DNA from: an uncultured bacterium
GTDB lineage: Bacteria > Actinomycetota > Coriobacteriia > Coriobacteriales > Eggerthellaceae
Assembly (NCBI GenBank): GCA_937890835.1
Contig: CALADF010000045.1
Coordinates: 1-24,993 of the forward strand
Reading direction: 5' to 3'
Length of the DNA: 24,993 nucleotides
The notes beneath the pieces are model-generated. The model was not told the DNA's origin, did no database searches, and worked only from the letters and a program-made list of their open reading frames with translations. This document shows positions 16,096 through 23,470 of this stretch, piece by piece. The number at the start of each line of letters is the position of its first letter. Positions within the stretch are counted from its first letter, which is position 1. The translations under genes were made by a program, and so were the position numbers.

Positions 16096-16744
16096 TCCAC
16101 GTTTGTTCAGATTGCGCGTGGTGTTTCGCAAGACAGGGCGCTTGTGCATGCTCTCCCATCTCGAGATAGCGCGCGCCCTCGAACGCGCCGTGCGACGCGC
16201 GAAGCTGCCCTTTGCCGTCAGCCAGGGCTTTTCCCCGCATATGAGGATCGCATTCGGAGCGGCGCTGCCAGTTGGGGTGGGCGGAACCGCCGAGTACTTC
16301 GACCTGTTCCTCGAGCGCTACATCGCGCCCGACAAAGCGCTTGCCGCGCTGCAGGACGCGAGCGCTGATGATCTTGCGCCGAGCTCGTGCTCGTACGTCG
16401 ACCATCGCGCCCCCGCCGCTTCGGTCGCGTTTCCCATCAGCGCATACGAGGCGGAGCTTAACTGTGATGTGGAGCGCCTCATCGTTCCCAATTCGGTGAC
16501 GGTGGTGCGCAAGAAAAAGGAGAAGACCCTGGCGGTTTCCGAGTTCCTCTGCGGCGACGTCGAGGTTTCGGGCTCGTTCGTGCGCTTTGAGCTCGAGGCG
16601 AAGCCGACGGGGTCTCTCCGCCCTGATGTTCTGCTCGCCGCCTGCGTGAAGGAGACAGTCGATGCCGGCGCGGCGCCCCGCGACTTGCGCGTGGTCACCA
16701 CCATGCGCGTCGGTCAGCGCACGGTTGACGGAGAAATGTTATAG
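16088..16744 (+). CDS. DUF2344 (TIGR03936) radical SAM-linked protein
   Basis: This 218-residue partner of the radical SAM protein just upstream has the family opening FRLRVVFRKTGRLCMLSHLE with RALERAVRRAKLPFAVSQGF and SPHMRIAFGAALPVGVGG. I use GTG 16088, which overlaps the upstream gene by eight bases and sits eight bases after an AAGGAGG at 16073-16079. In Clostridia and relatives this family is separate from or fused to the TIGR03960 protein and precedes rng and rplU; here cydDC follows instead. The function is unknown, and its dependence on the radical SAM partner is inferred from conserved pairing. Its stop codon lies within the candidate cydD promoter. Confidence 0.82.
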   Translation: MADPRLFRLRVVFRKTGRLCMLSHLEIARALERAVRRAKLPFAVSQGFSPHMRIAFGAALPVGVGGTAEYFDLFLERYIAPDKALAALQDASADDLAPSSCSYVDHRAPAASVAFPISAYEAELNCDVERLIVPNSVTVVRKKKEKTLAVSEFLCGDVEVSGSFVRFELEAKPTGSLRPDVLLAACVKETVDAGAAPRDLRVVTTMRVGQRTVDGEML

Positions 16745-16757
16745 TAATAGTAACATT
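16735..16757 (+). promoter_or_regulatory. Candidate promoter plus palindromic operator before cydDC
   Basis: AATGTTA (16735-16741) and TAACATT (16751-16757) form a perfect 7-bp inverted repeat around a 9-base spacer. An extended -10, TGtTATAGT, lies at 16737-16745, inside the repeat, so a bound repressor would block it. The 23 bases are very AT-rich in a strongly GC-rich neighbourhood. They fall across the end of the DUF2344 gene, 41 bases before the cydD start. The regulator is unknown; the sequence does not match the FNR or Rex consensus as I know them. Confidence 0.5.
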
Positions 16758-16797
16758 ATCGACGGCGGAGCCGAGCGCCCCGCGTTAGGAGGCGTTC

Positions 16798-18561
16798 ATG
16801 ATCGATCGCGCGGTGTTCGGCATGCCGGGCGCGCGAGGCGTGCTGGTTCGCGTCTCGGCTCTTATCTTTCTGCGAGCCCTCGCCGTGGTCGGTCAGGCGG
16901 CGGGGCTTGCGTTCGCCATCACGCTCATCTGGCGCGGCGAGTCGCTTTCATCCGTGGTCGGTTGGATAGCGCTGTTCTTCCTGTGCTTCGTCATACGGCA
17001 AGTTCTCATGGCGGTCCAGGATCGCGTGCTGGAGCGTTACGCTCGCACGCAAGCGGTTGAGCTTCGCCGTGATCTTCTGCGCGCGGTGTTTCGCGAAGGG
17101 CCTGCGCTCGCGTCGAGCGAGGGATCGGCGGCTCTCACCGCTGCGGTCATCGAGGGTGTCGAGCACGTTGAGTCCTACATCGCGCTCATCATCCCGAAGA
17201 CGCTCGCGGTGGCGATTGTTCCGCTTGTCTTGCTTTTGGCCATGCTGCCGCTCGATTGGGTTTCCTGCCTGATCGCGCTCGTGTGCTTTCCCTTCATCAT
17301 CCTTTACATGGTGATGATCGGGCATACCGCCCAAGACGATGCGGCGAAGCGCCACGATGCGTTCGAGCGCATGTCCAACCACTTCATCGACTCGGTGCGC
17401 GGTGTCGACACGCTGAAGGCGTTCGGGCTCAGCCGCGGCTTCGGGGATCGCATTTTCGAGGTGTCGGAGAAGTTCCGCGAGGCGACCATGAAGACGCTGC
17501 GGATCGCGACGCTGTCGAGTGCGGTGCTCGACACGTTTTCCACGCTCGCCCTGGCGGCGGTCGCCATCATGCTCGGTTTCCGCCTTGTGGACGGATCTCT
17601 CGAGTTTCTGCCTGCGCTCATGGTCCTGATCATGGTCCCCGAGTATTTCCGCCCCATTCGCGAGTTCGCGTCCGATTATCACGCCTCGCTCGACGGGAAA
17701 ACCTCGCTTGCGCAGATCACCCGGCTGATCGATGACCCCGGCGTTTGCGAAGAGCCCGCGGTCCCCGCGTCCTCTCCGTCGGAATCATGCGGCGAGATGT
17801 CGTGTGCGAGCGGAGAGGATTTGCCGAGCGCGTCGCGTTCATCCTTGCGATTTGAGGATGTGTCGTATTCGTATGGCGATTTCGAAGCGCTCCATGGCGT
17901 GTCATTTCACGTCGAGGGACCTGCTAAAGTGGGCGTCATCGGCGCGAGCGGGTCGGGGAAGTCGACGTTGCTCTCCCTCATCGGCGGCATACGTTCACCT
18001 CGCGAGGGAGCGGTTCTCGTCGATGGTGAGAGGTCGACGACGTTGCGGCGCAGCGCTTGGCTCGACCGCGTCGTCCTCATCCCCCAAGACCCTTACTTGT
18101 TTCATGCGACGCTGCGCGAAAACATCGCGTTTTACCGTCCTGACGCCGTCGATGAAGAGGTCATGCGCGCCGTATGCGATATGGATCTCGAATCTCTGGT
18201 CGAGAATTTGCCTGAAGGGCTGGCGACGCGCATCGGAGATGGGGCACGTGGTCTTTCGGGAGGCCAGGCCCAGCGTATCGCGCTCGCTCGTGCGTATCTG
18301 GACTCCGAGCGCGATGTCTTGCTGTTCGATGAGCCGACTGCTCATCTTGACATCGAAACGGAATACGAGCTGAAGCGCAGCATGCTCGATCTCATGGAAG
18401 GCAAGCTCGCGTTCGTCGCAACGCATCGTCTGCATTGGATGCCCGACTTCGATTACGTGTTGGTCGTCGACGGCGGTCGTATCGTTTGGCAGGGGGCTCC
18501 CGACGACCTGAGGGAGTCGAGGGCCTGGGCGGATCTCAACGAGAAAGGGGGGCTGCGATGA
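16798..18561 (+). CDS. cydD: Thiol reductant ABC exporter subunit CydD
   Basis: This 587-residue protein fuses a six-helix exporter membrane domain (about 1-310) to an ATPase domain. The ATPase part has Walker A G382-ASGSGK388-ST, signature LSGGQ at 486-490, Walker B ending D511-E512, and H543 of the H-loop. With CydC it forms a heterodimer exporting glutathione, cysteine or related thiols (or binding heme), needed for cytochrome bd assembly. KAFGLSRGFGDRIFEVSEKFREAT and related segments are typical of CydD. A Ser/Glu-rich linker of about 30 residues joins the two domains. The start ATG 16798 follows AGGAGG at 16787-16792. cydAB is not in the window. Confidence 0.85.
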   Translation: MIDRAVFGMPGARGVLVRVSALIFLRALAVVGQAAGLAFAITLIWRGESLSSVVGWIALFFLCFVIRQVLMAVQDRVLERYARTQAVELRRDLLRAVFREGPALASSEGSAALTAAVIEGVEHVESYIALIIPKTLAVAIVPLVLLLAMLPLDWVSCLIALVCFPFIILYMVMIGHTAQDDAAKRHDAFERMSNHFIDSVRGVDTLKAFGLSRGFGDRIFEVSEKFREATMKTLRIATLSSAVLDTFSTLALAAVAIMLGFRLVDGSLEFLPALMVLIMVPEYFRPIREFASDYHASLDGKTSLAQITRLIDDPGVCEEPAVPASSPSESCGEMSCASGEDLPSASRSSLRFEDVSYSYGDFEALHGVSFHVEGPAKVGVIGASGSGKSTLLSLIGGIRSPREGAVLVDGERSTTLRRSAWLDRVVLIPQDPYLFHATLRENIAFYRPDAVDEEVMRAVCDMDLESLVENLPEGLATRIGDGARGLSGGQAQRIALARAYLDSERDVLLFDEPTAHLDIETEYELKRSMLDLMEGKLAFVATHRLHWMPDFDYVLVVDGGRIVWQGAPDDLRESRAWADLNEKGGLR

Positions 18562-20408
18562 AACGCAACGAGGGCGTTGACCTGCTCGCGCATTTGCACG
18601 AGGTGTGGCGTGGCGATGCGTGGGTCAAGCCGTTTTTCACCCGCTATCGCAAAGTGCTTGCGCTTACCCTCGTCTTGGGGCTTGCGGCGTTCGTGTTCGC
18701 GGGCGCGCTCATGTTCACGTCGGGCTATATGATCTCCCTGGCCGCCACGCTCCCGTTCACGGTTCTCGCTTTGCACGTTCCCTCGCTGTTCGTTCGTATT
18801 TTCGGATTGGGCAAGCCCATTCTTCAATATCTCGAGCGTCTGGCGAGTCACGACTGGGTTCTTCGCATGACCAGCGAACTTCGACGTCGATTGTACGAGA
18901 CGGTCGAGCGCATGACTTCGGCGGTGCGAAGCCGCAGGTCGCTTGGTGATGCGCTCGGTCTTCTCACCGAGGACATAGGGCATGTTCAGGATCTTTACCT
19001 TCGCACGGTTTTGCCCATGGCATCGGCATGGCTGCTTTACGTGGTGGTCGTCATCGCTTTGGGGCTTTTCTCCGTTCCCGTCGCGTGCGCGCTGGGTCTT
19101 CTGCTCGCCGTGGTGGTCGTCATCGCGCCTTTGTCATCGATTTGCGTGAACGGGGCTCGCATCACGCGCGCGAAAGCGGCACGGGCGGAGCTCTACGATG
19201 ACCTGACCGACAACGTCTTAGGTGTTGCTGATTGGATTTACTCCAGCCGCTCTGAGGATTACGTCGGAAGGTTCGAGGATCTCGAGGTGCGCGTTCATCG
19301 CATCGACGCTGAGGTGAAGCGGTACAACCGCCGGCGCGATGTTCTTTTGCAGATCCTGTTCGGCTTGTGCGCGGTGCTGTTGCTCGTCTGGGCCGCGGTC
19401 GCCTTTTCTCCGATGCAGGGGGCTTCCGGATTCGTCGGTGCGCTCGGATCCGTCGGCTCTCAAAACGCACCTGCCTACGCCGCGAATTGGATAGCCGCGT
19501 TCGTGCTTTGTTTTTTCCCTCTCATCGAAGCGTTCAGCCCGGTGCCGACCGCTGCTCTCGGGGTGGTCGCTCACGGCGCCTCTATCGAGCGTCTCAACGA
19601 TTTCGGAGCTCTTGATGACCGAGCTTGCGCAAACGGACGCGACGTATCTGCCTTGGACGTTGAGCGGGCGCGGAGGGATTGCGGGGTCTTGCTTGAAGGC
19701 GTGACGTTCGCCTATGCCGAAGGAGCCACGCCCGTTGTCTCGAACTTGACCATCGAAATACCTGCGGGGCAACGCGTCGCGGTTCTCGGGCGGAGCGGGG
19801 CGGGTAAATCGACGCTTGCGGCGCTGATTCGCGGAGAACAGACGCCGATGAGGGGGTCTGTTCGCGTAGGGGGTGCCGAGGCATCGGCGTGGGGCGACTC
19901 CGTCTCCCGTTTGGTGGGCGTCATCCACCAAAAACCCCATCTGTTCAATCAGACGCTGCGCGACAACCTCCTCATCGGGCGTCTTGACGCGACCGACGAG
20001 GAGCTCAAGGAGGTTCTTTCCAAGGTGGGATTGGGCGACCTCCTCGATCGTCTGCCCCTCGGGCTTGACACCATGGTGGACGAATCGGGACGCCGGTTCT
20101 CGGGGGGAGAACGTCACCGGATCGCGCTTGCGCGCATCTTGCTCGCTCGTGTTCCCGTCGTCATCCTCGACGAGCCGTTCTGCGGGCTTGACCCTGCGAC
20201 GGAACAGGGTTTGATCGATTCCATTCTCGAGGCCCTCGAGGGATCTACGATTATCATGATCACGCACCACCTGCAGGGCGTCGCGCGGATGGATCGTGCG
20301 GTGTTTCTCGAAAACGGAGCCGTCGTCATCGACGGCGCGCCGTGCGATCTCGCGCGCGAGAACCCTCGCTACGCGCAGCTCCTTTCGTTCGACGAGGGGG
20401 AGTGGTAG
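18558..20408 (+). CDS. cydC: Thiol reductant ABC exporter subunit CydC
   Basis: This 616-residue exporter half has an N-terminal membrane domain with the CydC-type opening (LALTLVLGLAAFVFAGALMF, then SGYMISLAA and FGLGKPILQYLERLASHDW). The C-terminal ATPase has Walker A G411-RSGAGK417-ST, signature FSGGE at 514-518 and Walker B ending D538-E539. It pairs with CydD. The start ATG 18558 overlaps the cydD stop in ATGA, behind GAAAGGGGGG, indicating coupled translation and fixed stoichiometry. The same frame is open upstream to 18435 within cydD, but those residues are not family-like. The gene ends 138 bases before tRNA-Asp with no clear terminator of its own. Confidence 0.85.
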   Translation: MKRNEGVDLLAHLHEVWRGDAWVKPFFTRYRKVLALTLVLGLAAFVFAGALMFTSGYMISLAATLPFTVLALHVPSLFVRIFGLGKPILQYLERLASHDWVLRMTSELRRRLYETVERMTSAVRSRRSLGDALGLLTEDIGHVQDLYLRTVLPMASAWLLYVVVVIALGLFSVPVACALGLLLAVVVVIAPLSSICVNGARITRAKAARAELYDDLTDNVLGVADWIYSSRSEDYVGRFEDLEVRVHRIDAEVKRYNRRRDVLLQILFGLCAVLLLVWAAVAFSPMQGASGFVGALGSVGSQNAPAYAANWIAAFVLCFFPLIEAFSPVPTAALGVVAHGASIERLNDFGALDDRACANGRDVSALDVERARRDCGVLLEGVTFAYAEGATPVVSNLTIEIPAGQRVAVLGRSGAGKSTLAALIRGEQTPMRGSVRVGGAEASAWGDSVSRLVGVIHQKPHLFNQTLRDNLLIGRLDATDEELKEVLSKVGLGDLLDRLPLGLDTMVDESGRRFSGGERHRIALARILLARVPVVILDEPFCGLDPATEQGLIDSILEALEGSTIIMITHHLQGVARMDRAVFLENGAVVIDGAPCDLARENPRYAQLLSFDEGEW

Positions 20409-20499
20409 ACCGAGGCGGACTTGCGGTGGGTCTGGCAGTTTGACGGCAGGCTGTCATATGCCGGCTTGCGTCTACGATGAAAAAAATTGAAATTAGGTC

Positions 20500-20528
20500 T
20501 TGTTCTTAATTTCGGTTGTGATTATAAT
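20500..20528 (+). promoter_or_regulatory. tRNA-Asp promoter
   Basis: A perfect TATAAT at 20523-20528 is preceded, at 17 bases, by TTGTTC at 20500-20505 as a weak -35. The -10 ends 18 bases before the tRNA 5' end. The region is distinctly AT-rich compared with its surroundings, as expected for a stable-RNA promoter. Confidence 0.65.
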
Positions 20529-20546
20529 AATCGAGCTGCAAAACAC

Positions 20547-20623
<77 letters not shown>

Positions 20624-20634
20624 TTGAATTTACC

Positions 20635-20662
20635 AATACCGCCTCTGGGCGGTATTTTTTTT
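20635..20662 (+). terminator. Rho-independent terminator of tRNA-Asp
   Basis: AATACCGCC at 20635-20643 pairs with GGCGGTATT at 20648-20656 around a four-base loop. A run of eight T ends at 20662. It begins 11 bases after the tRNA CCA end and is a textbook intrinsic terminator. Confidence 0.93.
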
Positions 20663-20990
20663 CTTGCAGATGATCAGCTCCGTCGGTTAAAAGCGCGACG
20701 CTTTGGAAGGGGCTGTACCCGCCCTTAACCGTCGAACGCGGGTTGTAGGCTAAAAACGGTTCGGGGATCGGAACCAACCCGTCGTTTTGGATCCGCTCGC
20801 ATAGACCTCCGATCAGGCCAAACGTGAAGGTTGCTCGGACCTGAAGATCCGTATGAGTCTCCCTGTCCCGTTTGAGGGACGCGCTCGTTTCCTCACAGGC
20901 GTATCGTATGTGCCGTCGGAAGATCGAATCAGAGGAGAAGACGATGCACGGGTCCTCAAGACGTGCGCGTACGTTCCGCGCTGCCAGGTT
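20663..20990 (-). pseudogene. Possible decayed gene on the minus strand next to tRNA-Asp
   Basis: On the minus strand one frame stays open from 20990 down through the terminator and tRNA to 20553. Its first ~109 codons read like a protein, for example IFRRHIRYACEE, TFTFGLIGGLCERIQNDG and LAYNPRSTVKGGYSPFQSV. There is no sensible start codon or ribosome site at its beginning, which is preceded directly by stops. A different minus-strand frame at about 20969-21060 reads LGTIVGFLPGLSPFRHRDTD, which could be the continuation after a frameshift. I do not recognise the family. Chance openness in GC-rich DNA is a real alternative. The part overlapping the tRNA is certainly not coding. Confidence 0.25.
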
Positions 20991-21126
20991 TCAGCACTAC
21001 GTCGGTGTCCCTGTGCCTAAACGGGCTCAAGCCGGGCAAGAAACCGACGATGGTTCCCAAGCGGATTCACGGAGTCGCGTACGTGGGAGCGTTTGCGTGG
21101 CGGACAAGCGATAATCGGAGGCGAGA
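20663..21126. other. 464-base interval without a convincing intact gene
   Basis: Between the tRNA terminator and the 227-aa gene I see no intact gene on either strand. It contains nested inverted repeats at 20681-20734 (CGTCGGTTAA against TTAACCGTCG with one mismatch, enclosing AAAGCG-cga-CGCTTT) and GGTTC/GAACC near 20758-20775. A plus-strand 80-codon frame at 20872-21114 has no plausible family. A position just downstream of a tRNA gene is a common scar of past integration, but no integrase or direct repeat of the tRNA 3' end is visible here. Confidence 0.5.
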
Positions 21127-21810
21127 ATGAGACAGAGCACTGAGAGGCTTTTGCGCAAATCGTTGTGCAAAGTGTTGGACAATCAGCCTAAGGCGGCATG
21201 GTTCACCATCGAGCAGCTGGCCGATGCGTCGCCTGATTTGCAAAAAAGAGCCGACGGTCGCTACGCGATCATCGGGGAGAACGCATCGGTATCGCTTGAG
21301 GATCTCGAGAGCATTGAGTGCGAAGTCGTGCAGCATGCCAAAGATGCCGGCTTGTTCGTGAACTTCGATTACGACTGCGGGCTATCAGTGCATGAATACG
21401 TTGCGGCCGATGAGTTCGATTTCGAGAACATCGAAACGATGCTGCTGAGGTTCGGTCCTGTGTTGCATCCGTTCGATGCTTCTGAAATAGAGTATGACGG
21501 AGCGACCCTTGCGATAACCGCAGGATGGCAGCACGATCCCGACCGTGTGAAAGGCGTTGTGATCGTCGGGGGTGAAGAGCGAGCGGCTCTTCGCAGCCTG
21601 ATTGCTCAAGTGGATTTGCCGCATTGGGAAAGGAGATATGACGACCTTGGCATGCTAGACGGATGGAGCTGGGATTTGATCGTTTGGTTCAAGGGCAAGA
21701 GGGTCTTCGTTAGCGAAGGGTCGAACGCCTGGCCGGATGCGTTCGGGCAGCTTTGGGACGGACTGCGCGAAATCATAGGGCTTGATCCTGAATGGGAATA
21801 CCTGGTTTAG
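21127..21810 (+). CDS. Conserved-looking hypothetical protein, unknown function
   Basis: This 227-residue soluble, acidic protein has no signal peptide or membrane helix. The start ATG 21127 follows GGAGG with good spacing. The N-terminal part (about 1-60) includes FTIEQLADASPDLQ and GRYAIIGENASVSLEDLESI. The middle is rich in Asp and Phe (NFDYDCGLSVHEY). The C-terminal part has a tryptophan-rich stretch (DGWSWDLIVWFKGKRVFVSE, then GSNAWPDAFGQLWDGL) resembling small uncharacterised bacterial domains that end in a GSNA-P-x-F-L pattern. No catalytic motif is evident. rtcB starts about 100 bases downstream on the same strand, so they may be cotranscribed, but a functional link is unproven. Confidence 0.7.
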   Translation: MRQSTERLLRKSLCKVLDNQPKAAWFTIEQLADASPDLQKRADGRYAIIGENASVSLEDLESIECEVVQHAKDAGLFVNFDYDCGLSVHEYVAADEFDFENIETMLLRFGPVLHPFDASEIEYDGATLAITAGWQHDPDRVKGVVIVGGEERAALRSLIAQVDLPHWERRYDDLGMLDGWSWDLIVWFKGKRVFVSEGSNAWPDAFGQLWDGLREIIGLDPEWEYLV

Positions 21811-21907
21811 GGCGGTTGGCGCGAAGGCGTAATGCGCATAGCGGCATGCGATCGCCGAGGCCGAGGCTGAGGCGAGACGCATGGAGATTCGAGGGGAAGG
21901 AGCGCTC

Positions 21908-23113
21908 GTGTTTACCATCGAGGGAAAATACGGCACGGCGGCATGCTACGCCGTTAACATAGAGGACGCGTGCATCGAGCAGATCCGCAGCATGCTCGAC
22001 ATGCCTTTCGCGGAGGGCGCGAACACGGCCATCATGCCCGACGCGCACTTTGGCCTCGGGTGCACTATTGGGACCACGATGAGGGTCGCCGATGCCGTCG
22101 TTCCCAACCTGGTCGGAGTCGATATCGGCTGCGGCATGCTCACTGCCGACCTCGGACGAAAGCCCATCGACTTGCTCGCCTTCGATGAGGCGTGCCATCA
22201 GATTCCGTCGGGTTTCAGCGTCTGGGAGGGGCGAAAGGAGCAGTTCGACCTGGAGGAGTTGCGCTGCTACCGGCAGCTCAAGGACACGAAACGCATCGCG
22301 CGTTCGCTGGGAACCCTCGGCGGCGGTAATCACTTCATCGAGATCGATGTCGCTTCGGACGGCATGCAGCGACTGGTCATCCACTCGGGTTCGCGTAACC
22401 TGGGCAAACAGGTTGCCGAGTACTACCAGGGGCTCGCCGTTGAGCTGCACAGCGGAAAGGAAGAGTTCTTTGAGCGCAAGCGCGAGATCATCGACGCCTA
22501 CAAGGCGTCCGGTCGTCGTTCCGAGATCCAGGATGCGTTGAAGGCGCTTGCCGCGCACTACGATGCGAGCGAGCCCGATGCACCCGCCGATCTCTGCTGG
22601 CTGTACGGCCGGTACATGGATGACTACCTGCACGACGTTGACGTCTGCCAGCGTTTCGCGCTGCGCAGCCGCGAGCGCATGGCCATCGAGATCATGGCGC
22701 GCACGGGACTTGACGCCTCCTCGGAGTTCCATACCGTTCACAATTACATCGACACGGGTGAGATGATCCTGCGCAAGGGCGCTATCGCCGCGCATGCGGG
22801 CGAGACCGTCCTCATCCCGCTGAACATGCGCGACGGCTCCATCATCGCGAAAGGGCGGGGTAATGAGGAGTGGAACAACTCGGCCCCTCACGGCGCCGGG
22901 CGCGTCATGTCCCGAGGCGCTGCTCGGCGCACGCTCGACATCGAAGAGTATCGCAGGTCCATGGAGGGTGTCTATTCGACGTCGGTCGGTGAATCGACCA
23001 TCGACGAGGCGCCGGCAGCTTACAAACCCGCCGAGGACATCATCGGCCCCATCGCCGAGGCGGTCGATATCATCGATGTCATGCGTCCGATTTATAATTT
23101 CAAGGCATCGTGA
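21908..23113 (+). CDS. rtcB: RNA-splicing ligase RtcB
   Basis: This 401-residue GTP- and Mn-dependent ligase joins RNA 2',3'-cyclic phosphate or 3'-phosphate ends to 5'-OH ends in RNA repair or tRNA splicing. Metal and nucleotide residues are visible: MPDAHFGLGCTIGTT, GVDIGCGM (D72, C75), GGGNHF (H142), HSGSRN (H159) and the guanylylated His in SAPHGAGRVMSR (H328). I choose GTG 21908 because AAGGAG lies five bases upstream and the protein then begins FTIEGKYGTA, as in homologues; ATG 21881, nine codons earlier, is the alternative. No archease gene is adjacent. The length matches bacterial RtcB. Confidence 0.93.
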   Translation: MFTIEGKYGTAACYAVNIEDACIEQIRSMLDMPFAEGANTAIMPDAHFGLGCTIGTTMRVADAVVPNLVGVDIGCGMLTADLGRKPIDLLAFDEACHQIPSGFSVWEGRKEQFDLEELRCYRQLKDTKRIARSLGTLGGGNHFIEIDVASDGMQRLVIHSGSRNLGKQVAEYYQGLAVELHSGKEEFFERKREIIDAYKASGRRSEIQDALKALAAHYDASEPDAPADLCWLYGRYMDDYLHDVDVCQRFALRSRERMAIEIMARTGLDASSEFHTVHNYIDTGEMILRKGAIAAHAGETVLIPLNMRDGSIIAKGRGNEEWNNSAPHGAGRVMSRGAARRTLDIEEYRRSMEGVYSTSVGESTIDEAPAAYKPAEDIIGPIAEAVDIIDVMRPIYNFKAS

Positions 23114-23470
23114 ACGACGTGCGTGCTTCGTGGAGTCATGAAGAAGTGCTTGATTATAGCTGAGGGTGATGACGGTCGGGGTCAAGCTTTAAATTCGGCA
23201 CGGATAAGATCGTTTCTGTCCTAGGTGCTCTTTACCGGAAGGGACTCAAATTCGCCTGCGATATTGAGGCGAAGGCACGGGCGGCCTTCGCCTCTCCGGG
23301 TTGAGCGATTGGCGAGGCCTCAGGACTCTATGCCTTCGGTGCGCGTATTGATGGAGGCGGAACCCTCGATGGAATGCGATGACCTCGTGTTATGAGACTT
23401 AAATCGATTGCGTGTGAATTCGCGTGTTTGCCGGTAGTATGGCAATGTTGTCTATCGAGCAGGAGAACAA
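23114..23470. other. 357-base intergenic region between rtcB and the M23 peptidase gene
   Basis: I see no clear gene here. It holds an 11-bp perfect inverted repeat (23266-23294), a 21-codon frame at 23330-23395 with an AGGA before it but nothing else to support it, and a possible -10 (TAGTAT at 23435-23440) shortly before the peptidase gene. I looked for a cyclic-di-AMP-type riboswitch, common before wall hydrolases, and did not recognise one. Confidence 0.5.
23266..23294 (+). repeat. 11-bp inverted repeat, possible rtcB terminator without T-run
   Basis: GAGGCGAAGGC at 23266-23276 pairs exactly with GCCTTCGCCTC at 23284-23294 around a seven-base loop. No T-run follows, so it may be a rho-assisted terminator, a 3'-end-protecting hairpin, or a protein site. 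It lies about 150 bases after the rtcB stop. Confidence 0.5.

Noticed and set aside
20872..21114. 80-codon + strand frame upstream of the 227-aa gene
   Set aside because: No good ribosome site, Arg/Ser-rich composition and no recognisable motif; the minus strand looks more protein-like in the same stretch.
21773..23185. 470-codon minus-strand frame over rtcB
   Set aside because: Antisense shadow of a gene with all RtcB catalytic motifs.
23330..23395. 21-codon frame as a possible leader peptide for the M23 gene
   Set aside because: Only an AGGA four bases before the ATG supports it; no attenuator structure or codon run follows.
23114..23470. Cyclic-di-AMP (ydaO-type) riboswitch before the wall hydrolase
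   Set aside because: I could not match the conserved segments of that riboswitch by eye.
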